Source: UBA5336 sp964412785 | GTDB taxonomy: Bacteria > Pseudomonadota > Alphaproteobacteria > Caulobacterales > Hyphomonadaceae | Assembly (NCBI GenBank): GCA_964412785.1 | Contig: CAYPQD010000054.1 | Location: 1-17,869 of the forward strand | Length of the DNA stretch: 17,869 nucleotides | Direction: 5' to 3' | Shown here: positions 1 to 5,868 of the stretch, one piece after another | How positions within the stretch are numbered: the stretch's first letter is position 1 | How the letters are laid out: the number at the start of each line of letters is the position of its first letter | Made by a program: the position numbers and the translations under genes | The notes under the pieces: generated by a model | Seen by the model: the letters and a program-made list of their open reading frames with translations, nothing else | What the model was told of the DNA's origin: nothing | Databases searched by the model: none

Positions 1-72
1 CGCCGCCCGGATCGCCGCCTGCCGGGCCGGGTTGGCAGGGTTTCGCGTCAGCGGGATCGCAGGCTCACTCAT
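1..72 (-). CDS. N-terminus of an unidentified protein, truncated by the window edge
   Basis: Only 24 codons are present, beginning MSEPAIPLTRNPANP and continuing off the left edge. The ATG at 72-70 lies inside the end of arfB, so that ATGAGTGA holds both the start of this gene and the arfB stop, an 8-bp overlap typical of translationally coupled genes. The frame stays open to the edge and is rich in Ala, Pro and Arg. The fragment is too short for me to assign a family. The overlap and shared strand suggest an operon with arfB. The alternative is a chance open frame, which 24 codons cannot exclude. Confidence 0.45.
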   Translation of the reverse strand, partial: MSEPAIPLTRNPANPARQAAIRAA

Positions 73-505
73 TATCCCCCACCCTGCCCCTGTGGGCCTT
101 GATCTCGCCGCGCTGGCGCTTGGCCTGCAGCCGCCGGCGGACGGCGCTGCGGGTCGGCTTTGTGGCGATACGGCGCTTGGGCGGCTCGGCGGCGCTGGCG
201 ATCATCGCCGCCAGGCGCGCGCGCGCATCCTGGCGGTTGAGCGCCTGGCTGCGGTGGCGCCGCGCCTCGATCACCACGTCGCCCTCACCGGTCAGCCGGC
301 TTTTCCATAGCCGCTCGAAGCGGGACTTGACGGCGCCCGGCAGCGACGAGGCGTGAACGTTCCAGCGCAGCTGCACCGCGGTTGAGACCTTGTTGACATT
401 CTGGCCACCCGGCCCGCTGGCGCGGATGAACTGCTCGCTGAGCTCCCAGGCCGGCACGCTCAGCGTCTCGCTGATGAAAAGGTCGGATGAGAAGTCGTCT
501 GCCAT
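65..505 (-). CDS. arfB: Alternative ribosome-rescue factor / peptidyl-tRNA hydrolase ArfB
   Basis: The product is 146 residues, close to the usual size of ArfB (YaeJ, about 140). The release-factor motif is at residues 31-39 (GPGGQNVNK), with the catalytic GGQ at 33-35, followed by the family-typical STAVQLRW. The C-terminal third (about 109-141) is strongly basic (PKRRIATKPTRSAVRRR, QAKRQRGEIKAHRG). In this family that tail enters the empty mRNA channel of a stalled ribosome while GGQ hydrolyses the peptidyl-tRNA. It lacks the codon-recognition domains of RF1/RF2, consistent with codon-independent rescue. I chose the ATG at 505 because it gives the normal ArfB N-terminus; an upstream in-frame ATG would add 31 unrelated residues. 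It is divergent from the RcnB-like gene with a 77-bp gap and overlaps the next gene on its strand by 8 bp. Confidence 0.93.
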   Translation of the reverse strand: MADDFSSDLFISETLSVPAWELSEQFIRASGPGGQNVNKVSTAVQLRWNVHASSLPGAVKSRFERLWKSRLTGEGDVVIEARRHRSQALNRQDARARLAAMIASAAEPPKRRIATKPTRSAVRRRLQAKRQRGEIKAHRGRVGDNE

Positions 506-582
506 GTTGAATGAGCCATTCAGATCAAATTCAGGCCGGACACGCGAGCCTGCAATTAAAGTTATCAGACAGGGAGACAGCC

Positions 583-1176
583 ATGAGCTTCGTCTCACGC
601 CTTACCAGATTGATCGCCGCACTGGCCCTTACAAGTATGCTGGCCGCGCCGGCTGCCCTTGCCGACCGCGATGACCGGCGTGGACATCATGGCGACTATC
701 GCGGCTACAAATCCGACCATCGCGGATATCGCGGCGACCACTACCGATATCGCGGCGATGATCGCCACCATGGCAAGCGGCACTATCCCCGCCATGTCTA
801 CCGCGATCATGGATTTCGCCACTATGACTACGGCACCGCCTGGCCGCGCTTCACCGGCTACCGCAAGGGATATTACGGCCGACCCTCCCATTACACGCCG
901 CGCTACTATGCACCGCGCTATTACGCGCCGCGCCGGAAGATTTACACCCACCGGCCGATTCACCGGTCCTATCACGCCCCGCGCTACAGGATCGGCAGCC
1001 ATTACCACCGCCATCCGAAGACAGTGATCATTCACGACTATGGGCGGCATGGCCTCTACCATCCGCCGCGCGGCTATCACTGGGTCCATGATCATGATTC
1101 CGGCGACGCGATCCTGGCGTCGATTGCCACCGGGGCGATCATCGGCCTCGTGGTCGGGGCGCTGTCGGGCCATTGA
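583..1176 (+). CDS. Secreted RcnB-family protein, His/Tyr/Arg-rich
   Basis: The 197-residue product starts with a Sec signal peptide (basic MSFVSRLTR, hydrophobic core, likely cleavage after APAALA at 27). A low-complexity region at about 28-143 is dominated by His, Tyr, Arg, Gly and Asp, with local repeats such as RGYRGDHYRYRGD and two YYAPR units. The last 54 residues (144-197) resemble the RcnB domain: YGRHGLYHPPRGYHWV, an acidic/His turn, then a small hydrophobic segment (ILASIATGAIIGLVVGAL). RcnB in E. coli is a periplasmic protein affecting nickel and cobalt homeostasis; many alphaproteobacterial relatives are uncharacterised. Metal binding here is an inference from His content. GGGAGA at 572-577 precedes the ATG at 583, which leaves a clean signal peptide. 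No metal-efflux gene is adjacent. Confidence 0.8.
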   Translation: MSFVSRLTRLIAALALTSMLAAPAALADRDDRRGHHGDYRGYKSDHRGYRGDHYRYRGDDRHHGKRHYPRHVYRDHGFRHYDYGTAWPRFTGYRKGYYGRPSHYTPRYYAPRYYAPRRKIYTHRPIHRSYHAPRYRIGSHYHRHPKTVIIHDYGRHGLYHPPRGYHWVHDHDSGDAILASIATGAIIGLVVGALSGH

Positions 1177-1190
1177 TCGCGCGCCGGGTT

Positions 1191-1219
1191 TTGACGCCGG
1201 CGCAGATCGTGCAATACAT
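1191..1219 (+). promoter_or_regulatory. Candidate sigma-70 promoter for the 1284 small ORF/RNA
   Basis: TTGACG at 1191-1196 is followed after 17 bases by ATACAT at 1214-1219, which would place a start of transcription near 1226. The -35 hexamer matches well and the -10 only partly. The -35 lies within a 7-bp hairpin directly behind the RcnB gene (GCGCCGG 1181-1187 with CCGGCGC 1197-1203). That hairpin has no T-run and is at best a poor terminator. Confidence 0.35.
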
Positions 1220-1266
1220 CCCTGTGCCTGCGCCCGATCTCCGGGGCGGGCACTGTCGTCAACAGC

Positions 1267-1283
1267 AGAAAGGAGGTGATCCA
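1267..1283 (+). promoter_or_regulatory. Ribosome-binding site complementary to 17 nt of the 16S rRNA 3' end
   Basis: The sequence AGAAAGGAGGTGATCCA is the exact reverse complement of TGGATCACCTCCTTTCT, the 3' terminus of alphaproteobacterial 16S rRNA. The core GGAGG (1272-1276) sits 7 nt before the ATG at 1284, an ideal spacing. Ordinary Shine-Dalgarno sites in this window match only 4-7 nt. The length of the match is directly visible; the exact 16S tail of this organism is assumed from the class. Confidence 0.7.
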
Positions 1284-1364
1284 ATGTCAAGTGAGAAAAC
1301 CGGAGTGGCCATTGGGTCCGACCGTTTTGGGATTTGCTTGGAGCAGCCTCTGAGCGCGTCCTAG
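1284..1364 (+). CDS. Possible 26-residue small protein or leader peptide
   Basis: This is a 26-codon frame beginning MSSEKTGVAIGSDRFG and ending QPLSAS before TAG. It has no hydrophobic segment and no run of one amino acid that would mark a classical amino-acid-sensing leader peptide; it holds one Cys. Support for translation comes almost entirely from the exceptional ribosome-binding site 7 nt upstream. The 3' part of the frame (1336-1343) forms half of a helix with 1371-1378, so a translating ribosome would open that helix and change downstream folding. It could therefore be a regulatory leader, a small protein encoded by a short mRNA ending at 1472, or a ribosome-binding RNA in which the peptide is incidental. 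Homologues are unknown to me. Confidence 0.4.
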   Translation: MSSEKTGVAIGSDRFGICLEQPLSAS

Positions 1365-1438
1365 ACCTGTCTCCAAGCGCGTGGGGCCCCTGATGAAGGC
1401 CTGCACGTGCTGGGTCCAAGAGCCAGCCCGGCTCACGG

Positions 1439-1472
1439 GAGCCGCCCCCAACGGGGCGGCTCTTGTCATTTT
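1439..1472 (+). terminator. Intrinsic terminator, first copy
   Basis: A perfect 10-bp stem, GAGCCGCCCC (1439-1448) with GGGGCGGCTC (1453-1462), has a CAAC loop and the tail TTGTCATTTT. It ends the transcript carrying the 26-codon frame, unless antitermination by the alternative upstream pairings lets RNA polymerase continue into the gene at 1593. Confidence 0.8.
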
Positions 1473-1592
1473 AACGAGATACTGCCTGCGCGCGACCTCA
1501 ACCTCTGTTTGACCAAATCCGACTTGCCCCCCCTCCTCCTTCTGCTACACGGCCTTAAGTGGTGTTTGGTTTTTCTTCAACAGGAGCAGAGA

Positions 1593-1970
1593 ATGTTTAT
1601 TATTGGTTCGTCCTTAAAAGGGCTGTTCGTCAGTCTTGGCGCGCTCGCTTGCGCGGGTGCAGCGTCGGCGTCTTGCTTGAGCGGGGTTCCCGATGCGTGC
1701 AATTCCGGGGTGTACAACCCAGATGTGGTCATTGACTTTTACAAGGGCATTTATGCACAATCCTTCTCACCCGAGTACGGCGGGATCGACCCCGGTGATG
1801 GGGAATCTGCAACCTGCATTGCGATATGTGACGCCGCTTTTCGAGCCCACGTGAACGCCTGTATGTCGATCGACACGAGCGAGGGAACTGTATCTAGGGA
1901 ACTTTGCCTGCAAACTGCAGAAACAGCGCTGTCCCAATGTTATCTACGCTGTGTGAATGATCCGTCCTAG
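1593..1970 (+). CDS. Small secreted protein with symmetric cysteine pattern, function unknown
   Basis: The 125-residue product has a Sec signal peptide (MFIIGSSLKG, hydrophobic core, probable cleavage after ASA at 27). The mature chain has eight cysteines (28, 36, 75, 79, 90, 105, 116, 120). The last six are arranged as C-X3-C-X10-C, then 14 residues, then C-X10-C-X3-C, a mirror-symmetric pattern suggesting two antiparallel helices clamped by disulfides, somewhat like twin CX9C hairpins. The ends of the two helices are TCIAIC and QCYLRC. AGGAG at 1582-1586 supports this ATG. Codons such as TTT, ATT, TTA and AAA near the start and the lower GC set it apart from its neighbours, and it lies between repeated terminators, suggesting acquisition. 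I do not recognise a family. A lipoprotein reading (ALAC at 17-20) is possible but fits less well. Confidence 0.75.
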   Translation: MFIIGSSLKGLFVSLGALACAGAASASCLSGVPDACNSGVYNPDVVIDFYKGIYAQSFSPEYGGIDPGDGESATCIAICDAAFRAHVNACMSIDTSEGTVSRELCLQTAETALSQCYLRCVNDPS

Positions 1971-1994
1971 CCGTCCCGTATTCGATCATCGCCA

Positions 1995-2028
1995 GAGCCG
2001 CCCCCAACGGGGAGGCTCTTGTCGTTTT
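1995..2028 (+). terminator. Intrinsic terminator, second copy, after the cysteine-rich gene
   Basis: GAGCCGCCCC (1995-2004) pairs with GGGGAGGCTC (2009-2018) with one internal G-A mismatch, loop CAAC, tail TTGTCGTTTT. It begins 24 bp after the stop codon at 1970. It differs from the 1439 copy at two bases, one of which breaks the stem. Confidence 0.7.
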
Positions 2029-2337
2029 GGGGGCGCCCTGACCCGCCAGCGCCCCGCCGAATTGAAATAAAACCTTCATCCACCAGCCATCTGACCGACA
2101 CATTTCACGGGCATTCAAAATACTCCGGCGGGGTTGGCTCGCCGCGTGAGGTTCGGAGCGCCGCCATGGCCCGACATGCAGGATGCAGTATGAAACCCTG
2201 CCCTCCGGACCTGCGGAGGGCCGTCGGGGCCGCCGCGCGTTTGCCGTCCGGCATCTGACAGACATCGCAATATCCCATGAATTGACGGCGCGCTGCCAGC
2301 AAGGACACGCGGCCGCCGCCTGATGATGGAGGCTGCC
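2029..2337. other. Intergenic region of about 310 bp
   Basis: No well-supported gene lies here. A 7-bp hairpin CCCTCCG (2201-2207)/CGGAGGG (2214-2220) without a T-run is visible. The only open frame with protein-like features is the weak minus-strand candidate at 2105-2278, listed separately. I see no convincing promoter for the gene at 2338. Confidence 0.5.
2105..2278 (-). CDS. Weak candidate: 57-residue CxxC/HxxC mini-protein
   Basis: From the ATG at 2278 the minus strand encodes 57 residues starting MGYCDVCQMPDGKRAA, with a later ILHPACRAM segment, giving CxxC near the N-terminus and HPAC about 25 residues on, plus a terminal ECP. That spacing would suit a small zinc-binding fold. However, no Shine-Dalgarno is seen, no promoter is evident, and the region is GC-rich so that spurious frames are common. 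Treat it as a hypothesis only. Confidence 0.2.
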   Translation of the reverse strand: MGYCDVCQMPDGKRAAAPTALRRSGGQGFILHPACRAMAALRTSRGEPTPPEYFECP

Positions 2338-3390
2338 ATGGCCAAGGCCATGACCGCACGGGGTTTGCGTCCCATGGGCAAGTGGGCGCAGCCAACGCCG
2401 CTGCTCGCCTTCCTGGCGGGCCCGCACTCCCAGGCGATCGCCCGGCTGTGGCCGGCCCCGCACGAGCGCTTCCTCGCCCTGCCGGCCGCACGCCGGCATG
2501 CGGCGGCGATCCTGCTCGCGCGCGAGCCGTCCGACCTCGCCGAGGTCGCCCATGCGGTCGAGTTCGCCCGTGACGGCGACCTGGCAGCCCGGCTCACGCC
2601 CGAGCCCCAGCCCGGGCTGATGAAGGCGCTCGGCAAGCTCGGCGAGACCCACTGGAGCGCGGCCGGTTATGACCGCTTCCTGGAGCTCTTCGCCGATCCG
2701 CGGGCCAACACGGTGCTGCGCCACATGGGCGATATCCGCCCGGAGCAGCTGGAACTCATCTACACCCTGCCGCCCCACCTGCGGGAGGCACGGATCGTGG
2801 AGAACGTCCCGACCCGCGCCGCGGCCCGCGACCTGGCGCTCGCCTTCAGCCTGGCGCTGCGTATCCACGCGGACCAGCGCGAGGCGGACCTGGCCGGGCG
2901 CTGGATCCGGGCGAAGCGGACGGCGGCGCTGTTCGACATGGCGCAGGACAGCCTGCATCCGGCAACCTTCGGGGTACCGACGCCGGCACCGGTCCTGCCC
3001 AGCCCGTTCGAGGCCGTCACCAATGCGGCCCGGCTCAAGGCAATCGCGCTGGAGTTCCACAACTGCCTGCGCGACTTCAGCTACGAGCTCGCCCATGGCC
3101 GGATGGCGGTCTATGTGTGGCGCGCCCTGCCGAACCTGGCGGTCGCGCTGCGCTGGGACCCGGCCGGCTGGCGCCTGGCCGAAGCGGAGGCAAAGGCAAA
3201 TGCCGAAGCCCCGGAAGAGGCCCTGCGCGAGGTCGTCGCGGCGGTCGAAGCGGCCGGTGTGCGCACCGGCCCGGCGGTTGCCACCGTCCAGCGTCGTCTC
3301 GGCGCCTGGGGGGCCGGCAATGGCCACAACCTGCCCGAGATCGGCGATCGCTGGATCGACCGGCTCGAACTCGGCGACCTCTGGGACTGA
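2338..3390 (+). CDS. Hypothetical protein, 350 residues, single Cys in an HNC motif
   Basis: The ATG at 2338 is chosen because GGAGG (2328-2332) lies 5 nt upstream; an ATG at 2323 would add five residues but has no such site. The product is cytosolic in character (no signal peptide or membrane segment), Ala/Leu/Arg-rich and apparently mostly helical. Its only cysteine is C243, within LEFHNCLRDFSYELAHG. This is followed by AVYVWRALPNLAVALRWD and GWRLAEAEAKANAEAP. That tail faintly recalls the PcfJ-like domain of mobile-element proteins (a His-X-Cys centre, a short beta segment, then an Asn/Pro-containing helix), but I would not assign it without a profile search. It is followed directly by a strong terminator and is convergent with clpA. 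It seems to be a single-gene unit. Confidence 0.75.
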   Translation: MAKAMTARGLRPMGKWAQPTPLLAFLAGPHSQAIARLWPAPHERFLALPAARRHAAAILLAREPSDLAEVAHAVEFARDGDLAARLTPEPQPGLMKALGKLGETHWSAAGYDRFLELFADPRANTVLRHMGDIRPEQLELIYTLPPHLREARIVENVPTRAAARDLALAFSLALRIHADQREADLAGRWIRAKRTAALFDMAQDSLHPATFGVPTPAPVLPSPFEAVTNAARLKAIALEFHNCLRDFSYELAHGRMAVYVWRALPNLAVALRWDPAGWRLAEAEAKANAEAPEEALREVVAAVEAAGVRTGPAVATVQRRLGAWGAGNGHNLPEIGDRWIDRLELGDLWD

Positions 3391-3399
3391 AACCCCGGG

Positions 3400-3440
3400 C
3401 GGCCGGCCTGTCCCCTCGCGGACAGGCCGGCCGTTTGCTT
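3400..3440 (+). terminator. Strong intrinsic terminator after the 350-residue hypothetical
   Basis: A perfect 14-bp stem (CGGCCGGCCTGTCC 3400-3413 with its complement 3420-3433), loop CCTCGC, is followed by TTTGCTT. It begins 10 bp after the stop at 3390. Confidence 0.85.
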
Positions 3441-3468
3441 CCAACGGGAGGCGCGGGGCGACTGTTTG

Positions 3469-3507
3469 CCCACCCCAACCCTCCCCTCAGGGGAGGGTTG
3501 GGGTGGG
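3469..3507. repeat. Long palindrome, probable dispersed REP-like element
   Basis: Arms of 18 bases (3469-3486 and 3490-3507) are perfectly complementary around TCA: CCCACCCCAACCCTCCCC and its reverse complement. It lies in the convergent gap between the hypothetical gene and clpA, 31 bp from the clpA stop. From memory, palindromes with this ACCCTCCCC/GGGGAGGGT core are common dispersed repeats in GC-rich proteobacterial genomes. It could also help end transcription from both sides, although neither side has a T-run. Confidence 0.75.
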
Positions 3508-3537
3508 GCCGGGCTCGCGCGGCCGCCAGCCTTGCGG

Positions 3538-5856
3538 TCAGACGGTTTCCTCGGTCTCGTCTTCCTCGTCCGATTTCGGCCGCTTGGACTTGTCGGCCTC
3601 GAAGGTGAAGGCGAGCTTGGTCTTGTCGTCCGGGTCGGTATCGACATGGACGGTGCCGCCGCGCTGGAGGTCGCCGAACAGGAGTTCCTCCGCCATCGGC
3701 TTCTTCACATGTTCCTGGATCACCCGGGCGAGCGGGCGCGCGCCCATGTCCGGGTCGAAGCCGCGTTCGGCCAGCCAGGCCTTCGCCGCATCGGAGAGAT
3801 TGATCGAGACATTGCGGTCTTCCAGCTGGATTTCCAGCTGCAGGACGAATTTCTCCACCACGCGCTCGATGATCTCCGGCGTCAGGCCGCCAAAGGTGAT
3901 GGTGGCATCCAGCCGGTTGCGGAATTCAGGGGTGAAATAGCGCTTCAGCGCCTCGCCCATCTCGTCATCCTTGCGGCCCGCGCCGAAGCCGATGGCATTC
4001 TTCGCCGCGTCGGAGGCGCCGGCATTGGTGGTCATGATCAGGATGACATTGCGGAAGTCGACGGTTCGGCCGTTCGCATCGGTCAGCGTGCCATTGTCCA
4101 TGACCTGCAGGAGGATGTTGAACAGGTCCGGATGGGCCTTCTCGATTTCGTCAAGCAGGAGGACGCAATGGGGGTGCTGGTCGACCCCATCGGTCAGCAG
4201 GCCGCCCTGATCATAGCCGACATAGCCGGGCGGTGCGCCGATGAGGCGCGAAACCGAATGGCGTTCCATGTATTCCGACATGTCGAAGCGCAGGATTTCC
4301 ACGCCCATGATGGAAGCGAGCTGGCGGGCGACCTCGGTCTTGCCCACGCCGGTTGGGCCGGTGAAGAGATAGCAGCCGATCGGCTTGTCCGGCTCGCGCA
4401 GGCCGGCGCGGGCGAGCTTGATCGAGGAGGACAGCGCATCGATCGCCGCGTCCTGGCCATAAACCACCCGTTTCAGGTCCGATTCCAGGGTCTTCAGGCG
4501 CAGGGCGTCGTCCTTGGTGACCTGTTTCGGGGGAATACGCGCGATCTTTGCCACGATCGCCTCGATATCCTTCACAGATACGGTCTTGCGGCGCTTGCTT
4601 TCAGGCTTCAGCCACTGGGCGGCGCCGGCCTCGTCGATCACGTCGATGGCCTTGTCGGGCAGCTTGCGGTCGGTGATGTAGCGGTCGGCCAGCTCGACAG
4701 AAGCCTTGATTGCCTCGTTCGTGTAGCGCAGCCCGTGGAACTCCTCGAAGCGCGACTTCAGCCCCTGCAGGATCTTGATGGCATCGGGCACGGTTGGCTC
4801 GACCACGTCGATCTTGCGGAAACGGCGGCTGAGGGCGCGGTCCTTCTCGAAATGCTGCTTGTATTCCTTGTAGGTGGTGGACCCCATGCAGCGCAGTTCG
4901 CCCGACTGCAGGGCGGGCTTGAGGAGGTTTGAGGCGTCCATGGCCCCGCCGGAGGTCGCCCCGGCGCCGATCACGGTGTGGATCTCGTCGATGAAGAGGA
5001 TGCCCTTGTGCAGGCTTTCCATCTCCTTCATCACCGATTTCAGCCGCTCCTCGAAATCGCCGCGATAGCGCGTGCCTGCAAGCAGTGCGCCCATGTCGAG
5101 CGCCCAGATTGTGGCGTCGGCAAGGATTTCCGGCACCTCGCCCTCCACGATCATCAGCGCCAGGCCCTCCGCGATCGCGGTCTTGCCCACGCCCGGATCG
5201 CCGACCAGGATCGGGTTGTTCTTGTTGCGCCGGCACAGCACCTCGATGCAGCGCTCGATCTCGGTCTGGCGGCCGATCAGCGGGTCGATCTTGCCGGCCC
5301 GGGCCTTGTCATTGAGATTGACACAATAGGCTTCCAGCGCCTCGTGACCGGTCTTCACATTGCCATCCTCGTTAGCCTCCGACCCGCGCGGCGTCGACGG
5401 ACGCGACAGGCCGGCCTTTTTGGCGACACCGTGAGAGACATAATTGACCGCGTCATAGCGGGTCATTTCCTGCTCCTGCAGGAAATAGGCAGCGTGGCTT
5501 TCGCGCTCGGAGAAGATTGAGATCAGGACGTTGGCGCCAGTGACCTCATCGCGGCCTGAGCTTTCCACATGCAGGATGGCACGCTGGACAACCCGCTGGA
5601 AGGCGGCTGTCGGCTGCACGCGCCCCTCGCTGTCCTCGACGACCAGACTGGCGAGGTCCTCATCGAGATAGCGCGTCAGGTCGTCGCGCAATTCGTCGAT
5701 CTCGACCTTGCACGCCGTCATCACCTCGATCGCTTCCTCGTCCTCGGTGAGCGCAAGGAGCAGGTGCTCCAGCGTGGCGTATTCGTGCTCGCGTTCGGCG
5801 GCGAGCGTCAGTGCCCTTTCGAGCGCGGTTTCGAGGGAGGGGGTAAGGCTGGGCAA
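3538..5856 (-). CDS. clpA: ATP-dependent Clp protease ATP-binding subunit ClpA
   Basis: The 772-residue AAA+ unfoldase feeds substrates to ClpP. In order: the N-domain (about 1-145, two helical repeats starting MPSLTPSLETALERA, the ClpS docking site); D1 with Walker A GDPGVGKT (219-226) and Walker B ILFIDE (286-291); D2 with Walker A GPTGVGKT (500-507), Walker B VLLLDE (565-570), sensor-1 TTN (609-611), the ClpP-binding IGF loop (622-624), FRNR (645-648) and sensor-2 GARP (705-708). The absence of a long coiled-coil M domain separates it from ClpB. The tail is acidic (SDEEDETEETV). The start codon is TTG at 5856-5854, chosen because MPS begins the family-standard N-terminus and AAAGGA lies just upstream, overlapping the clpS stop. 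clpS ends 12 bp upstream, so the two are co-transcribed and probably coupled. clpP is not in the window. Confidence 0.97.
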   Translation of the reverse strand: MPSLTPSLETALERALTLAAEREHEYATLEHLLLALTEDEEAIEVMTACKVEIDELRDDLTRYLDEDLASLVVEDSEGRVQPTAAFQRVVQRAILHVESSGRDEVTGANVLISIFSERESHAAYFLQEQEMTRYDAVNYVSHGVAKKAGLSRPSTPRGSEANEDGNVKTGHEALEAYCVNLNDKARAGKIDPLIGRQTEIERCIEVLCRRNKNNPILVGDPGVGKTAIAEGLALMIVEGEVPEILADATIWALDMGALLAGTRYRGDFEERLKSVMKEMESLHKGILFIDEIHTVIGAGATSGGAMDASNLLKPALQSGELRCMGSTTYKEYKQHFEKDRALSRRFRKIDVVEPTVPDAIKILQGLKSRFEEFHGLRYTNEAIKASVELADRYITDRKLPDKAIDVIDEAGAAQWLKPESKRRKTVSVKDIEAIVAKIARIPPKQVTKDDALRLKTLESDLKRVVYGQDAAIDALSSSIKLARAGLREPDKPIGCYLFTGPTGVGKTEVARQLASIMGVEILRFDMSEYMERHSVSRLIGAPPGYVGYDQGGLLTDGVDQHPHCVLLLDEIEKAHPDLFNILLQVMDNGTLTDANGRTVDFRNVILIMTTNAGASDAAKNAIGFGAGRKDDEMGEALKRYFTPEFRNRLDATITFGGLTPEIIERVVEKFVLQLEIQLEDRNVSINLSDAAKAWLAERGFDPDMGARPLARVIQEHVKKPMAEELLFGDLQRGGTVHVDTDPDDKTKLAFTFEADKSKRPKSDEEDETEETV

Positions 5857-5868
5857 GGGCTCGGTCCT

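Larger units (their letters stand above)
1226..1472 (+). ncRNA. Candidate structured small RNA or leader with attenuator-like pairing
   Basis: After the strong ribosome-binding site the sequence can form several helices: GCTTGGAG (1336-1343) with CTCCAAGC (1371-1378), perfect; GGGCCC (1384-1389) with GGGTCC (1412-1417), one G-U pair; GAGCC (1420-1424) with GGCTC (1430-1434), perfect; and the terminator 1439-1462. The four GAGCC/GGCTC elements can pair 1:2, 2:3 (six bp, 1429-1434 with 1439-1444) or 3:4, and AAGAGCC (1418-1424) can also pair with GGCTCTT (1458-1464). This is the layout of an attenuator or of a short mRNA ending in its own terminator. The 5' end is inferred from the candidate promoter. 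I do not recognise a named RNA family. A 26-codon frame lies inside it. Confidence 0.45.
1439..2028. repeat. 34-bp direct repeats (terminators) flanking a lower-GC gene cassette
   Basis: The 34 bases at 1439-1472 recur at 1995-2028 in the same orientation with two differences (C1457/A2013 and A1468/G2024), a period of 556 bp. Between them lies one gene of different composition: a hand count of 1621-1980 gives about 56% GC, against roughly 65% in typical flanking lines. Sequences outside the repeats do not match each other. No integrase or transposase is in the window. Either a terminator was duplicated along with an inserted gene, or the terminator served as a recombination or insertion point; the sequence does not decide which. 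Confidence 0.6.

Noticed and set aside
1267..1283. Possible fragment of a 16S rRNA gene
   Set aside because: Only 17 nt on the opposite strand match, directly before a start codon at correct spacing; no further rRNA sequence flanks it.
2019..2258. Plus-strand open frame of 79 codons after the second terminator
   Set aside because: It starts inside the terminator tail, lacks a Shine-Dalgarno and has no recognisable features.
1894..3444. Minus-strand open frame of 516 codons across the hypothetical gene
   Set aside because: It overlaps a plus-strand gene with a good Shine-Dalgarno and terminator, and its composition (Arg/Gly/Gln-rich) is typical of antisense reading.
3466..4932. Plus-strand open frame of 488 codons
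   Set aside because: Shadow of clpA, whose conserved AAA+ motifs are on the minus strand.
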